Origin: Treponema sp. UBA1798
Lineage (GTDB): Bacteria > Spirochaetota > Spirochaetia > Treponematales > Treponemataceae
DNA: 6,204 nt
Direction: 5' to 3'
NCBI GenBank assembly: GCA_002319875.1
Contig: DCFS01000182.1
Span: forward strand, 1-6,204
Shown: positions 1 to 5,914 of the stretch, piece after piece
Layout of the letters: each line of letters starts with the position of its first letter
How positions within the stretch are numbered: the stretch's first letter is position 1
The notes under the pieces: generated by a model
Told to the model about the DNA's origin: nothing
Databases searched by the model: none
The model's input: the letters and a program-made list of their open reading frames with translations, nothing else
Made by a program: the position numbers and the translations under genes

Positions 1-2621
1 CTTTTCGTTTCATTATCCTGAGTAATCATATCTATATGAACTGGATATATTTTCCCTTCCTCGTTCCCTCCGAAGGAGATCGTCCCGCTCATATCGGTAA
101 CATACTGAGAATTTGAATTCTGTTCCGCAAACCAGTCACTGTACACCTTCCATATTACAGCCTGATTTGTAATGAACTCGTATTCAAAGGTATTCTCGTT
201 TACAACATACACACTTACACTTCGTATATTCTGTTTTTCACCGTTCACGGTATCTGAAAACTCAAGAGGCTTGAGGCTGTTTTTCTCCTGGGAGTTTATA
301 TTTATTATTATGTCATCATTTTTTGCGGCAAGAATAAAAGCAGAAGCCGTATCGGCGTCTGCATTGTACAGTACATAAAAATCTGCAGATGAATGATTTC
401 CATATACATCAACAGCCGCCACATACGCTTCGTAAAGTCCTTCAATTTTTTCCGACTTGGAAACAGGTATGCTGCCGGTAACGACCGCCGGCAGCATACC
501 GCTTCCGGAAGCCGCCTTTGAAACATACTGGCATACAGTAATTCCGGCAGGAACTGAAGAAGACGGTTTACAGACAAGTTCCGTACCGTCAAATGAAACG
601 TCAAACCATGATGAGTCAGGTTTCATGGCATTGCGGACTACACTGATATTCCTTGAATTTACAGAAATCTTCCCGCCGGTATCTTTTATATAGAACACTA
701 ACGTATATGTTCCGTCCTTTACTGCCGAAACATTTATTTCAGCCGTCCGGCTGCCTTCTTCATCCGGGAAGCCTGTTCCGTTCCATTCATATGCCTTTGT
801 ATATGTACGATTTTTTATTTCGGATTCTGTCAGAATTCCTGCGGCCGCACAGCAGTCAACTGATTCCGCCTGGCAACCTGATTCCTGCTCTTTTACAGAA
901 ACAGCGATTTTCTGTATATTCCCGTCAAGGGCACTTCCGCCGGACAAAGACCCCGTCAGAGCCCTGTAGGAATCAGTTCCGCTGCTGAACGTTCCGGAAT
1001 AAGAAATATCTTCCGCCCTCACAGGCTCTTTATCAATGCAGACAGAGAAAAAACGTTGCGCAGAATTTCCGGCATTGTCGGATACTTTTATTGAAACACT
1101 GTGTCTTCCTTCATCTTTTATAATACATACATACTGGTTCCCGTCCGTCTCCTGAACAGTTACATCCGCCGTGCTGCAGTTTATCTTGAGAGACTGTCTG
1201 TTTATCCCCGACGTCCCGTCGGAAATAAGAATACATACATTGTTTTCGCACCATTCATTTTCTGTATATGTATCAGCACCGTCATCAGTTAATTCCATAA
1301 CAGGAGCACTATTGTCTATTTTTACCGGATATATAGCTGAAGTAAAGATTTTCCCTGCACTGTTTCTTATCCGGAATACAACTTTATACGTACCGCCGCT
1401 GTCCACTGTTACGGAATATGCGTCCGTTGATGCTGTACACCAGTTCGTACCGCCGTCCAATGAATACTGCCATGAAGCTAAATCGATTCCCTTAGAGGTG
1501 GCTGCAGAAGCAATGAAAGTCATACTGCTGAAATAATCATCAGCATTGTAAGCACCGGAAGGTTCAACAGAAATCTCCAGATTGGAATCCAGAATTTCAA
1601 TGTTTTCAGTCTCTGTCTGTGCCGTGTTTCCGGCATTGTCCTGAATACTGAATGATACTGAATACACACCGGTCTTATTGAATGTCAGATAAAAATTGGT
1701 ACCGATGGACTCCAAAGAGTATTCATCTGAAGATTTCCATGACATCCCGTCTTCTGAAATCAGAACACCGGAATCATCCGGTTTAATATAATATGCAGTT
1801 CCGTTCTTTATTATCCGGAATGTGTCACTGTTTATTCCGGAATCAGCATCTGCAGCACAAACCCCGATTGTAGTCTCACCTGCATAACCGTATCCGCCTG
1901 AAGAAATTGCACCTTGAATGATATTTATCCCGGGTGCAGCAGAATCAAAATATACCGTATAATTTACCGCAGTTTCGTTGCCGAGCTTATCACAGGCCAT
2001 AAAACAGAACGTATGATTTTCATCACCAGCACATATACTGAGACTGCCGCTTGCAGAGCAGTCTTGATAGCCTGAGTCTATCAATTTTTTTACACTTTTC
2101 AGCCCGCATCCCTCATCGGTAAACGTATATGAAAATTCGGCTGTCGTACCGCTGCAATAAATTGAAGAACCGGAAATTCTGCAGTCCCCGGATTCATTTG
2201 TAATGGAGCAGACAGGGGCATCCGGATCGTACGGACAATCGAAAACCACATATATATCTCCACTGGATGTGCTCATACCCGAGGAAGTACCAACACTCGC
2301 AGAGTATTCACCAGCTACTTTATATTCTGTCTTATCATCGTCAGAGAACCTCTCGAAAGCGATTGAATGGCTGAAGCTGCCAGAAATATCATGCCCCTGA
2401 GGCTGCATTTCAAAAACAGCTTTACTGACACTGAAATCTGAAATTCCGCTGTGCCAGATCTTCCCGTCACCATCTCCAGTTTCTTCTATATAATAGTCTC
2501 CGCTTGCTACCGACAATGTACACAACAGAGGACCAACAGTTTTCGTAACAGAATTCTCCTGAGCCCAGAAAAATCTGCATATACTGATTAAGCAAAAACA
2601 GGACAATATAATTTTTTTCAT
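1..2621 (-). CDS. Large secreted bacterial Ig-like repeat protein, partial (3' end outside window)
   Basis: An uninterrupted minus-strand frame runs from ATG at 2621 off the left edge: 873 full codons without a stop. The N-terminus (MKKIILSCFCLISICRFFWAQ) is a signal peptide, probably cut after FWA at residue 20, so the protein is exported. The rest is Ser/Thr/Asp/Gly-rich with recurrent 'D-x-x-G-N' strand-end motifs typical of bacterial Ig-like domains: DKLGNE near residue 210, DNAGNT near 327, NSAGK near 417, DNAGNS near 512, DTGGK near 644, DVYGNH near 736. This implies roughly six beta-sandwich modules spaced 90-130 residues apart. Linker phrases such as 'DSAAPGI', 'DNSAPVM' and 'DKEPV' precede modules, as in such families. 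About 22 Cys lie in the mature part, ten of them before residue 215, which is unusual for this class. No catalytic domain is visible; one may lie in the missing C-terminus. The SD is weak (AAAGG about 9 nt before ATG). A role as surface adhesin or structural protein is inference only. Confidence 0.85.
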   Translation of the reverse strand, partial: MKKIILSCFCLISICRFFWAQENSVTKTVGPLLCTLSVASGDYYIEETGDGDGKIWHSGISDFSVSKAVFEMQPQGHDISGSFSHSIAFERFSDDDKTEYKVAGEYSASVGTSSGMSTSSGDIYVVFDCPYDPDAPVCSITNESGDCRISGSSIYCSGTTAEFSYTFTDEGCGLKSVKKLIDSGYQDCSASGSLSICAGDENHTFCFMACDKLGNETAVNYTVYFDSAAPGINIIQGAISSGGYGYAGETTIGVCAADADSGINSDTFRIIKNGTAYYIKPDDSGVLISEDGMSWKSSDEYSLESIGTNFYLTFNKTGVYSVSFSIQDNAGNTAQTETENIEILDSNLEISVEPSGAYNADDYFSSMTFIASAATSKGIDLASWQYSLDGGTNWCTASTDAYSVTVDSGGTYKVVFRIRNSAGKIFTSAIYPVKIDNSAPVMELTDDGADTYTENEWCENNVCILISDGTSGINRQSLKINCSTADVTVQETDGNQYVCIIKDEGRHSVSIKVSDNAGNSAQRFFSVCIDKEPVRAEDISYSGTFSSGTDSYRALTGSLSGGSALDGNIQKIAVSVKEQESGCQAESVDCCAAAGILTESEIKNRTYTKAYEWNGTGFPDEEGSRTAEINVSAVKDGTYTLVFYIKDTGGKISVNSRNISVVRNAMKPDSSWFDVSFDGTELVCKPSSSVPAGITVCQYVSKAASGSGMLPAVVTGSIPVSKSEKIEGLYEAYVAAVDVYGNHSSADFYVLYNADADTASAFILAAKNDDIIININSQEKNSLKPLEFSDTVNGEKQNIRSVSVYVVNENTFEYEFITNQAVIWKVYSDWFAEQNSNSQYVTDMSGTISFGGNEEGKIYPVHIDMITQDNETK
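466..500. repeat. Perfect 13-bp inverted repeat inside the Ig-like protein gene
   Basis: The arms GGTATGCTGCCGG (466-478) and CCGGCAGCATACC (488-500) are exact reverse complements with a 9-nt loop. The coding (minus) strand reads through it as SGMLPAVVTGSIPV near residues 708-721, so the mRNA should form a strong GC-rich hairpin. No T-run follows on either strand, so it is not a standard terminator. Confidence 0.7.
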
Positions 2622-2657
2622 AATATAGCCTTTATGTATGTTATAATTTTATCTTTA

Positions 2658-2691
2658 ATTATAGTATCAGCTAAAAATTACCATTTGTCAA
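2658..2691 (-). promoter_or_regulatory. Candidate promoter of the Ig-like protein gene
   Basis: On the minus strand a perfect -10 box TATAAT lies at 2663-2658, about 37 nt before the start codon. A perfect TTGACA occurs at 2691-2686, but the spacer is 22 nt, longer than the usual 16-18. Either the -10 is used without this -35, or the match is chance in AT-rich DNA. Confidence 0.3.
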
Positions 2692-2949
2692 TTATCATAT
2701 TTCCTTCCTGAAACAGATACCGCGTATTAATAATCGGGGTATCTGCAAAAGTCAGACGAATATTGCTGACGCAGTCGTAGATGTGGTCTCTGCATATTCA
2801 TCACTCTTGTTCTGGCCAGACCTTTCTTGTTCAATTAATTTCTTTTACGTATGATAATTTTCCGGGATATTTCCATCGCTGTTCCATTTCCATACAGCAG
2901 CAGCCTTGGTTTTATTGGTTGTACCGATATTCTTTGCAGCAGTGTAATA
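2678..2949 (-). pseudogene. Decayed coding remnant, unrecognised
   Basis: No intact gene occupies 2622-3059, but this stretch has protein-like readings broken across frames. One minus-strand frame from 2949 reads AAKNIGTTNKTKAAAVWKWN and continues to ENYHT, a stop, then a polar segment ending at a TGA (2754-2752). A second frame then gives RDHIYDCVSNIRLTFADTPI through GNMIIDKW before TAA (2680-2678). The shift between frames and the internal stops suggest a frameshifted, truncated gene. I recognise no family. It could equally be non-coding AT-rich DNA. An 8-bp inverted repeat (CAGATACC 2714-2721 / GGTATCTG 2738-2745) sits within it. Confidence 0.25.
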
Positions 2950-2997
2950 TTGCTATGAATCAGGAGTCTTAAACTGCACTTAGCACCGGAAGCAATT

Positions 2998-3022
2998 TTT
3001 CCTTTCTTTGAAAGAAAGGAAA
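2998..3022. terminator. Long A/T-rich hairpin, possible terminator or element boundary
   Basis: TTTCCTTTCTTT (2998-3009) and AAAGAAAGGAAA (3011-3022) are perfect 12-nt complementary arms around one G. A second short palindrome (ATTTTTT-CT-AAAAAAT, about 3035-3050) and T-runs follow. It lies about 40 nt outside the first repeat copy and downstream of hicAB on the minus strand. The stem is GC-poor, so a terminator role is weakly supported. Confidence 0.35.
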
Positions 3023-3059
3023 TGATGTTTTCTAATTTTTTCTAAAAAATAAGGTATTG

Positions 3060-3281
3060 TTTTTGATATGTTCACTTAGCATGCGGGTTTTGCTCAGCAA
3101 AAACCGCTAATTAAAAATCACTCTGTGATTTTTAATTAATGATCTGACTTGAACCGATCCATCTGGTCGTTGCCGTCCTGGCAACTCCTGCCGCGGCGCC
3201 TACGTTCGCTGCCGATGCCATCCGTGGCACCTTTTCGGCGCACTTGCGCCGCGCTCACTCCGGCAGCTGGTTCCGTCCCTG
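3060..3281. repeat. Palindromic repeat element copy P1 (left module plus hairpin cluster)
   Basis: Positions 3060-3157 are identical over 98 nt to 4399-4496. This left module holds two hairpins: GCGGGTTTTGCT.../...AGCAAAAACCGC at 3083-3107 (one mismatch), and a 14-bp AT stem TAATTAAAAATCAC/GTGATTTTTAATTA at 3108-3138 with loop TCT. It ends in a copy of the tRNA-Ala 3' region (ATGATCTGACTTGAACCGAT, 3139-3158). A GC-rich part follows with small hairpins (GTTGCC-gtcct-GGCAAC, a GATGCCATCC-GTGGCACC-type stem, CGGCGC-actt-GCGCCG), aligning with P2 with substitutions and two compensating 1-nt indels. The right arm is degenerate (CTGGTTCCGTCCCTG) compared with P2. The hicB stop lies only 14 nt beyond the last matching base. 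Confidence 0.85.
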
Positions 3282-3294
3282 TTTTCATTCATAG

Positions 3295-3687
3295 TTACAC
3301 TTCAATTCGTTCCTTGAGTGCTTCCTGTAATACCTGCGAAAAGTTTATATTTTCCTTTTCGGCCGCTTCATTCAGCCAATACGGAATAGTAAGCGTTTTC
3401 TTTACTGAACGGTTTTTAATTTCATCGCGAACCATTTCGGGACGTCCTTCGACTGGAGAAATAAACGATCCCTGTTCCGGAGGAACAGAGGAAGGATCGG
3501 AAGCAACGGGTAAAGTTTCACCATCTTCCAGCATACCAAACAGGTGAAGTGACAACGCTTCACGAGCCATGGACAATGCTTCGTCGAGTGTATCGCCTGC
3601 CGATATGCAGCCGGGCAGATCGGGAAAATCTACGGAATATCCACCTGAAGTTAAACGGCGAAAAAATGCAGGGTATAAATATTTCAT
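3295..3687 (-). CDS. hicB: HicB family antitoxin
   Basis: This is the antitoxin and autorepressor of a type II HicAB module, 130 residues long. Residues 1-60 have the HicB partial RNase H-like fold: YPAFF at the start, then GGYSVDFPDLPGC (residues 15-27), ISAGDT and the DEALSMAREAL helix. Residues 62-92 are a Pro/Ser-rich linker. Residues 95-130 (VKKTLTIPYWLNEAAEKENI, then a FSQVLQEALKERI helix) match a ribbon-helix-helix DNA-binding domain. HicB proteins bind and block HicA and repress the operon by binding its operator. The start is ATG at 3687, overlapping the hicA stop as ATGA, with a strong SD (GGAGGA, rc of 3694-3699) inside the hicA 3' end, which indicates translational coupling. The stop abuts repeat P1. 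The protein appears complete. Confidence 0.92.
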   Translation of the reverse strand: MKYLYPAFFRRLTSGGYSVDFPDLPGCISAGDTLDEALSMAREALSLHLFGMLEDGETLPVASDPSSVPPEQGSFISPVEGRPEMVRDEIKNRSVKKTLTIPYWLNEAAEKENINFSQVLQEALKERIEV

Positions 3688-3890
3688 TTTAAATCCTCCA
3701 AATTAAGTCCAGCCTGCCGGATAATACTTTTTACCGTACCTTCGGCAAGATCTTTTTTCGGGTGCGGTACAGTAACCTTGCCCGGTTTCAGCGGATGAAC
3801 AAGCTGAATATGGGAACCTACCTGATGTTTGACCGTCCATCCGTCAGCTTCAAAAATACGAAGTATATCACGTGAAGTCCAGCTTTTCAT
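3684..3890 (-). CDS. hicA: HicA family mRNA interferase toxin
   Basis: This is a 68-residue HicA toxin with a dsRBD-like fold, which cleaves mRNA and inhibits translation until HicB neutralises it. The N-terminal helix reads SRDILRIFEADGW. The conserved GSH motif is at residues 25-27, where His27 is the expected catalytic residue. The family signature PGKVTVPHPKKDLAEGTV and the closing helix SIIRQAGLN follow. ATG at 3890 is chosen over an upstream in-frame ATG at 3974 for three reasons: the length fits the family, homology begins at MKSWTSRDIL, and a good promoter lies between the two. No SD precedes this ATG, and the predicted transcription start is within a base or two of it, so the mRNA may be leaderless. 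It is the first gene of the operon, with hicB downstream. Confidence 0.92.
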   Translation of the reverse strand: MKSWTSRDILRIFEADGWTVKHQVGSHIQLVHPLKPGKVTVPHPKKDLAEGTVKSIIRQAGLNLEDLK

Positions 3891-3896
3891 AATTGC

Positions 3897-3925
3897 AATA
3901 TGACACGTGTATAAATACGTGTCAA
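3897..3925 (-). promoter_or_regulatory. hicAB promoter with 22-bp palindromic operator
   Basis: On the minus strand, -35 TTGACA (3925-3920) is followed after 17 nt by -10 CATATT (3902-3897). Filling the spacer and overlapping both boxes is an inverted repeat, GACACGT-N8-ACGTGTC (3902-3923), with perfect 7-bp arms; one side also holds the self-palindrome ACACGTGT. This placement is what is expected of an operator for the RHH domain of HicB, so binding would exclude RNA polymerase. The operator role is inferred; the palindrome and promoter boxes are visible. Confidence 0.75.
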
Positions 3926-4027
3926 CTATTTTATGACCTTTTGAAATATGTCCAAGGACAGATAAACCTTTCATCCTTCTTTTTTGTTCGGTACGTGATA
4001 TTCCGGCTTCCGAAAGTAACCGGATAA

Positions 4028-4060
4028 AACCTGTTTTTATTCCTTCAGCGGAAACAGGTT
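4028..4060. repeat. Inverted repeat upstream of hicA
   Basis: AACCTGTTT (4028-4036) and AAACAGGTT (4052-4060) are perfect 9-bp arms, extendable by two G-T pairs, with a loop of about 11-15 nt. It lies between the gene fragment at 4072-4283 and the hicAB promoter. No T-run follows on either strand, so terminator function is doubtful. The hicA frame stays open upstream to about 4057 with protein-like content but no usable start, which may be remnant coding DNA. Confidence 0.4.
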
Positions 4061-4071
4061 AATTACGAGGA

Positions 4072-4283
4072 TTAGATAAACTGTAACGGTTTATAAGGCT
4101 GCACGTGTAAGCGGGTTGCATTCCCGTTTTGCAGGACATACAGCGCAGAGAACGGTTTCCCGTTTACGCTTTCTTTTGCTTTCAGGTACTCAGAATCAGG
4201 AAGCCAGAAAGAAGAGATAAACTCAATAAAATTGCCGTCTGCCGTATTGCCGGTATACTGTACGGTTTGCAGTAGTTTTTGGC
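4072..4283 (-). pseudogene. C-terminal gene fragment cut by repeat P3, unrecognised
   Basis: A minus-strand frame ends at TAA (4074-4072). Its last 60 residues look like real protein: QYTGNTADGNFIEFISSFWL, then a Lys/Glu-rich helix, then ALYVLQNGNATRLHVQPYKP and LQFI. Upstream the frame runs straight into repeat P3 (a TTG at 4377 and low-complexity RRQGLEPTTGARARQ-type translation), which is clearly repeat DNA. I read it as the 3' end of a gene whose 5' part was lost at the repeat boundary. Family and function are not recognised. A small complete protein with an unusual start cannot be excluded. Confidence 0.4.
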
Positions 4284-4287
4284 TACA

Positions 4288-4387
4288 GCGGCAGGTGCCA
4301 TCCGTGGCACCTTTTCGCGGCACCTGCCGCGCGCGCGCTCCGGTAGTCGGTTCAAGTCCCTGACGACGTGTTAACAAAAAACACCGT
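4288..4387. repeat. Palindromic repeat element copy P3 (right part only)
   Basis: P3 lacks the 98-nt left module. It starts with a perfect 12-bp inverted repeat GCGGCAGGTGCC (4288-4299) / GGCACCTGCCGC (4319-4330), which encloses a competing 6-bp stem GGTGCC (4294-4299) / GGCACC (4306-4311), so alternative folds are possible. It then shares with P2 the right end: the 18-nt GGTAGTCGGTTCAAGTCC (4342-4359), then CTGACGACGTGTTAAC, an A-run and ACACCGT. Only an 11-nt AT-rich joint separates it from the left module of P2. Confidence 0.8.
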
Positions 4388-4398
4388 AATTATTTGCT

Positions 4399-4646
4399 TT
4401 TTTGATATGTTCACTTAGCATGCGGGTTTTGCTCAGCAAAAACCGCTAATTAAAAATCACTCTGTGATTTTTAATTAATGATCTGACTTGAACCGACCCC
4501 TCTGGTCGTTGCCGTCCTGGCAACTCCCGACGGGCGCCTTCGTTCGCTGCCGGTGCCATCCATGGCACCTTTTCGGCGCACTTGCGCCGCGCTCACTCCG
4601 GTAGTCGGTTCAAGTCCCTGACGACGTGTTAACAAAAAAACACCGT
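4399..4646. repeat. Palindromic repeat element copy P2 (most complete copy)
   Basis: P2 holds the full set of parts: the left module (4399-4496, identical to P1) with hairpins at 4422-4446 and 4447-4477, and outer arms GACTTGAACCGAC (4485-4497) and GTCGGTTCAAGTC (4604-4616), a perfect 13-bp inverted repeat. Inside are hairpins GTTGCC/GGCAAC (4508-4524), GGTGCCA/TGGCACC (4552-4569) and CGGCGC/GCGCCG (4574-4589). Both outer arms copy the T-arm of the adjacent tRNA-Ala: the left arm in tRNA orientation (4478-4497, 19 of 20 matches to 4683-4702), the right arm in reverse (18 of 18, 4600-4617 against 4689-4706). The right end merges with the tRNA terminator. There is no ORF of note; it carries no cargo. 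It is much richer in GC than the flanks. The class is unknown to me. Confidence 0.85.
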
Positions 4647-4676
4647 GGTCTTATTTGACTACAGTGTTGATTTTTT
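4634..4676. terminator. Bidirectional intrinsic terminator after tRNA-Ala
   Basis: AACACCGTGGTC (4639-4650) pairs with GACTACAGTGTT (4657-4668), a 12-bp stem with one mismatch and one G-T pair, loop TTATTT. T-runs lie on both sides: T7 on the minus strand (4640-4634) and T6 on the plus strand (4671-4676). On the minus strand it begins 10 nt after the tRNA discriminator, so it ends the tRNA transcript. On the plus strand it would stop transcription coming out of the repeat block. Its minus-distal half is part of the repeat's right end and recurs in P3. Confidence 0.85.
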
Positions 4677-4677
4677 A

Positions 4678-4751
<74 letters not shown>

Positions 4752-4766
4752 AAAAGGAATATATGC

Positions 4767-4796
4767 AATATAACAAAAGAACAGGCGGGATGTCAA
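4767..4796 (-). promoter_or_regulatory. Promoter of tRNA-Ala
   Basis: On the minus strand, a perfect -35 TTGACA (4796-4791) and -10 TATATT (4772-4767) are separated by 18 nt. The start point would be near 4760, some 9 nt before the mature tRNA 5' end, typical for a monocistronic stable RNA. Confidence 0.8.
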
Positions 4797-4830
4797 GGAT
4801 ATCAATTATGATCATGCCTGATATCTTTCA

Positions 4831-4917
4831 CAGGAACAGGCTGGTTCCAGCGTGAAACCAGCCTGATTTCATTGTGAAACCAGTCTTCTTTCAGTGTGAA
4901 CTCAGTCTGGTTTCATA
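4831..4917. repeat. Degenerate 22-bp tandem repeat, about four units, with hairpin
   Basis: Units 4852-4873, 4874-4895 and 4896-4917 share the pattern GTGAAACCAGTCTGATTTCA with substitutions; 4831-4851 (CAGGAACAGGCTGGTTCCAG) is a more diverged first unit. Units 0 and 1 pair as CAGGCTGGTT/AACCAGCCTG, a perfect 10-bp stem. It lies just after the stop of the downstream-reading secreted-protein gene, and a further stem TTCATA/TATGAA (4912-4927) touches that stop, so the array may work as a transcript 3' end, although no T-run follows. Confidence 0.65.
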
Positions 4918-4927
4918 AATCTATGAA

Positions 4928-5671
4928 TCACTCAAGTCCGTCGATTGACAGCCAGTCCACGTAAATCGGATGAGCGTCCTTCATTCCTTTACCGTTAAAC
5001 TGAATCTCAACGGCGTTCGCTTTTCTTACGGATGGAAGTTTCATTGTTCCTTTCTTTTTTCCGAAATCATACGTTTTCTTTGAAAAATCCATTACAAATA
5101 CATGCCAGCCCGGTCCAATCTCGCTGAACTGCACAGAATCCGCATCGTCGAATTTAAGGTACTTAAGGTTCCATTGATCGTCGCGGACAAGAAACCGTAC
5201 AGCCGGAGCAGTTTTATCGTCCGTGCAGTACTCTGCGGGAATGTAGATTTTCATGCTCCACACAAGGTTTTTTACCGCCTTAGGGTGCTTTGCCTGCTCG
5301 CTGAAATTCTGAATCCAGCCGTAATGAACAGTCATAGGCATGCTGAATGCAATCATTTTGTCTCCGTCGCCGGTATCAACAAAGGAAACGTAATTTGACA
5401 GATCAGCCTGCCAGTCGCCGCCGTCCTCATACTGGAGTTTTGACCAAAGACCGCCGGTATGTATGTAGTTCTTTCCACCGTCGGCAGACCATTTTTCAAT
5501 CTTTGCGTCGGTAAAATTATACGCAGCTTTCTTTTCCTGATCATCAATGCCTTTTGCACCGGTGATGACATCCGAGGGAACAGCAGGGGCATCTTCAGCC
5601 CATGCTGTTCCACTAAATAACACGCATACGGTAAATAAAACAATTGCTGCAATTCTGAATTCTTTTTTCAT
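4928..5671 (-). CDS. Secreted jelly-roll domain protein, putative carbohydrate-binding
   Basis: A complete 247-residue protein. Residues 1-25 form a signal peptide: KK n-region, hydrophobic IAAIVLFTVCVLFSG, signal peptidase I site AWA before EDAPA. The mature part of about 220 residues is Trp/Tyr/Asp-rich and looks like a single beta-sandwich: LVWSMKIYIP near 137-146, VRFLVRDDQWNLKYL near 158-172, GPGWHVFVMDFS near 187-198, VEIQFNGKG near 222-230, and the closing strand PIYVDWLSIDGLE at the C-terminus. That order (IYIP strand, W-x-V-x-D-F, final Y-V-D-x-x-x-I) resembles CBM or galactose-binding-like jelly-roll domains, including those on glycoside hydrolases; here there is no enzyme domain. 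The spirochaetal FlaA sheath-protein fold is an alternative. The start is ATG at 5671 with AGGAGG (rc of 5677-5682) 5 nt upstream. It is divergent from the sugar-binding protein gene on the right, which suits a carbohydrate role; exact function is inference. Confidence 0.85.
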   Translation of the reverse strand: MKKEFRIAAIVLFTVCVLFSGTAWAEDAPAVPSDVITGAKGIDDQEKKAAYNFTDAKIEKWSADGGKNYIHTGGLWSKLQYEDGGDWQADLSNYVSFVDTGDGDKMIAFSMPMTVHYGWIQNFSEQAKHPKAVKNLVWSMKIYIPAEYCTDDKTAPAVRFLVRDDQWNLKYLKFDDADSVQFSEIGPGWHVFVMDFSKKTYDFGKKKGTMKLPSVRKANAVEIQFNGKGMKDAHPIYVDWLSIDGLE

Positions 5672-5703
5672 AACATCCTCCTGTCAGAAAATTCAGTACC
5701 TGC

Positions 5704-5709
5704 ATTATA
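5704..5709 (-). promoter_or_regulatory. -10 box of the secreted jelly-roll protein gene
   Basis: A perfect TATAAT on the minus strand at 5709-5704 puts the start point near 5697 and a leader of about 26 nt carrying the AGGAGG site. No good TTGACA lies at the right distance; TTGATT occurs with a 21-nt spacer. The promoter may need an activator. Confidence 0.45.
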
Positions 5710-5914
5710 TATTACCTTATATTGCTAAATAATCAACTAATATTTTAATTTATTTACTACTTTTATTTAACTAAACAAAACAATTTCTTACTTATCCCCT
5801 TCAGTATTTTTTTATACCAATTTTCGTAAGAAAACGTACTTTTATATACATAGTACTGCCGACGGGCATTATTCAAAAAAACTTCAACCAATCGTGGGAA
5901 AATTTCTCATGTAC

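Noticed and set aside
172..1536. Several plus-strand and out-of-frame ORFs of 60-120 codons
   Set aside because: They lie antisense to or out of frame with the continuous 873-codon frame, have no SD sites and show low-complexity composition.
3684..3974. A longer hicA starting at 3974
   Set aside because: It adds 28 residues not seen in the family, its AAGG touches the ATG with no spacing, and the promoter-operator lies inside the added part.
4072..4377. A complete 101-residue gene starting in P3
   Set aside because: The start is a TTG within repeat DNA and the first third is translated palindromic repeat.
4478..4624. P2 as a functional tRNA or tmRNA
   Set aside because: Only T-arm-like sequence is present; acceptor, D and anticodon arms cannot be built.
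3060..4646. Classical integron attC sites
   Set aside because: GTTAAC occurs near the right ends but does not fit GTTRRRY/RYYYAAC core boxes, and no integrase is present; an atypical system remains possible.
4831..4917. CRISPR array
   Set aside because: The 22-bp units are contiguous with no spacers and are degenerate.
5102..5732. ORFs overlapping the jelly-roll protein gene on other frames
   Set aside because: They are shadows of a gene with clear signal peptide, SD and domain-like composition.
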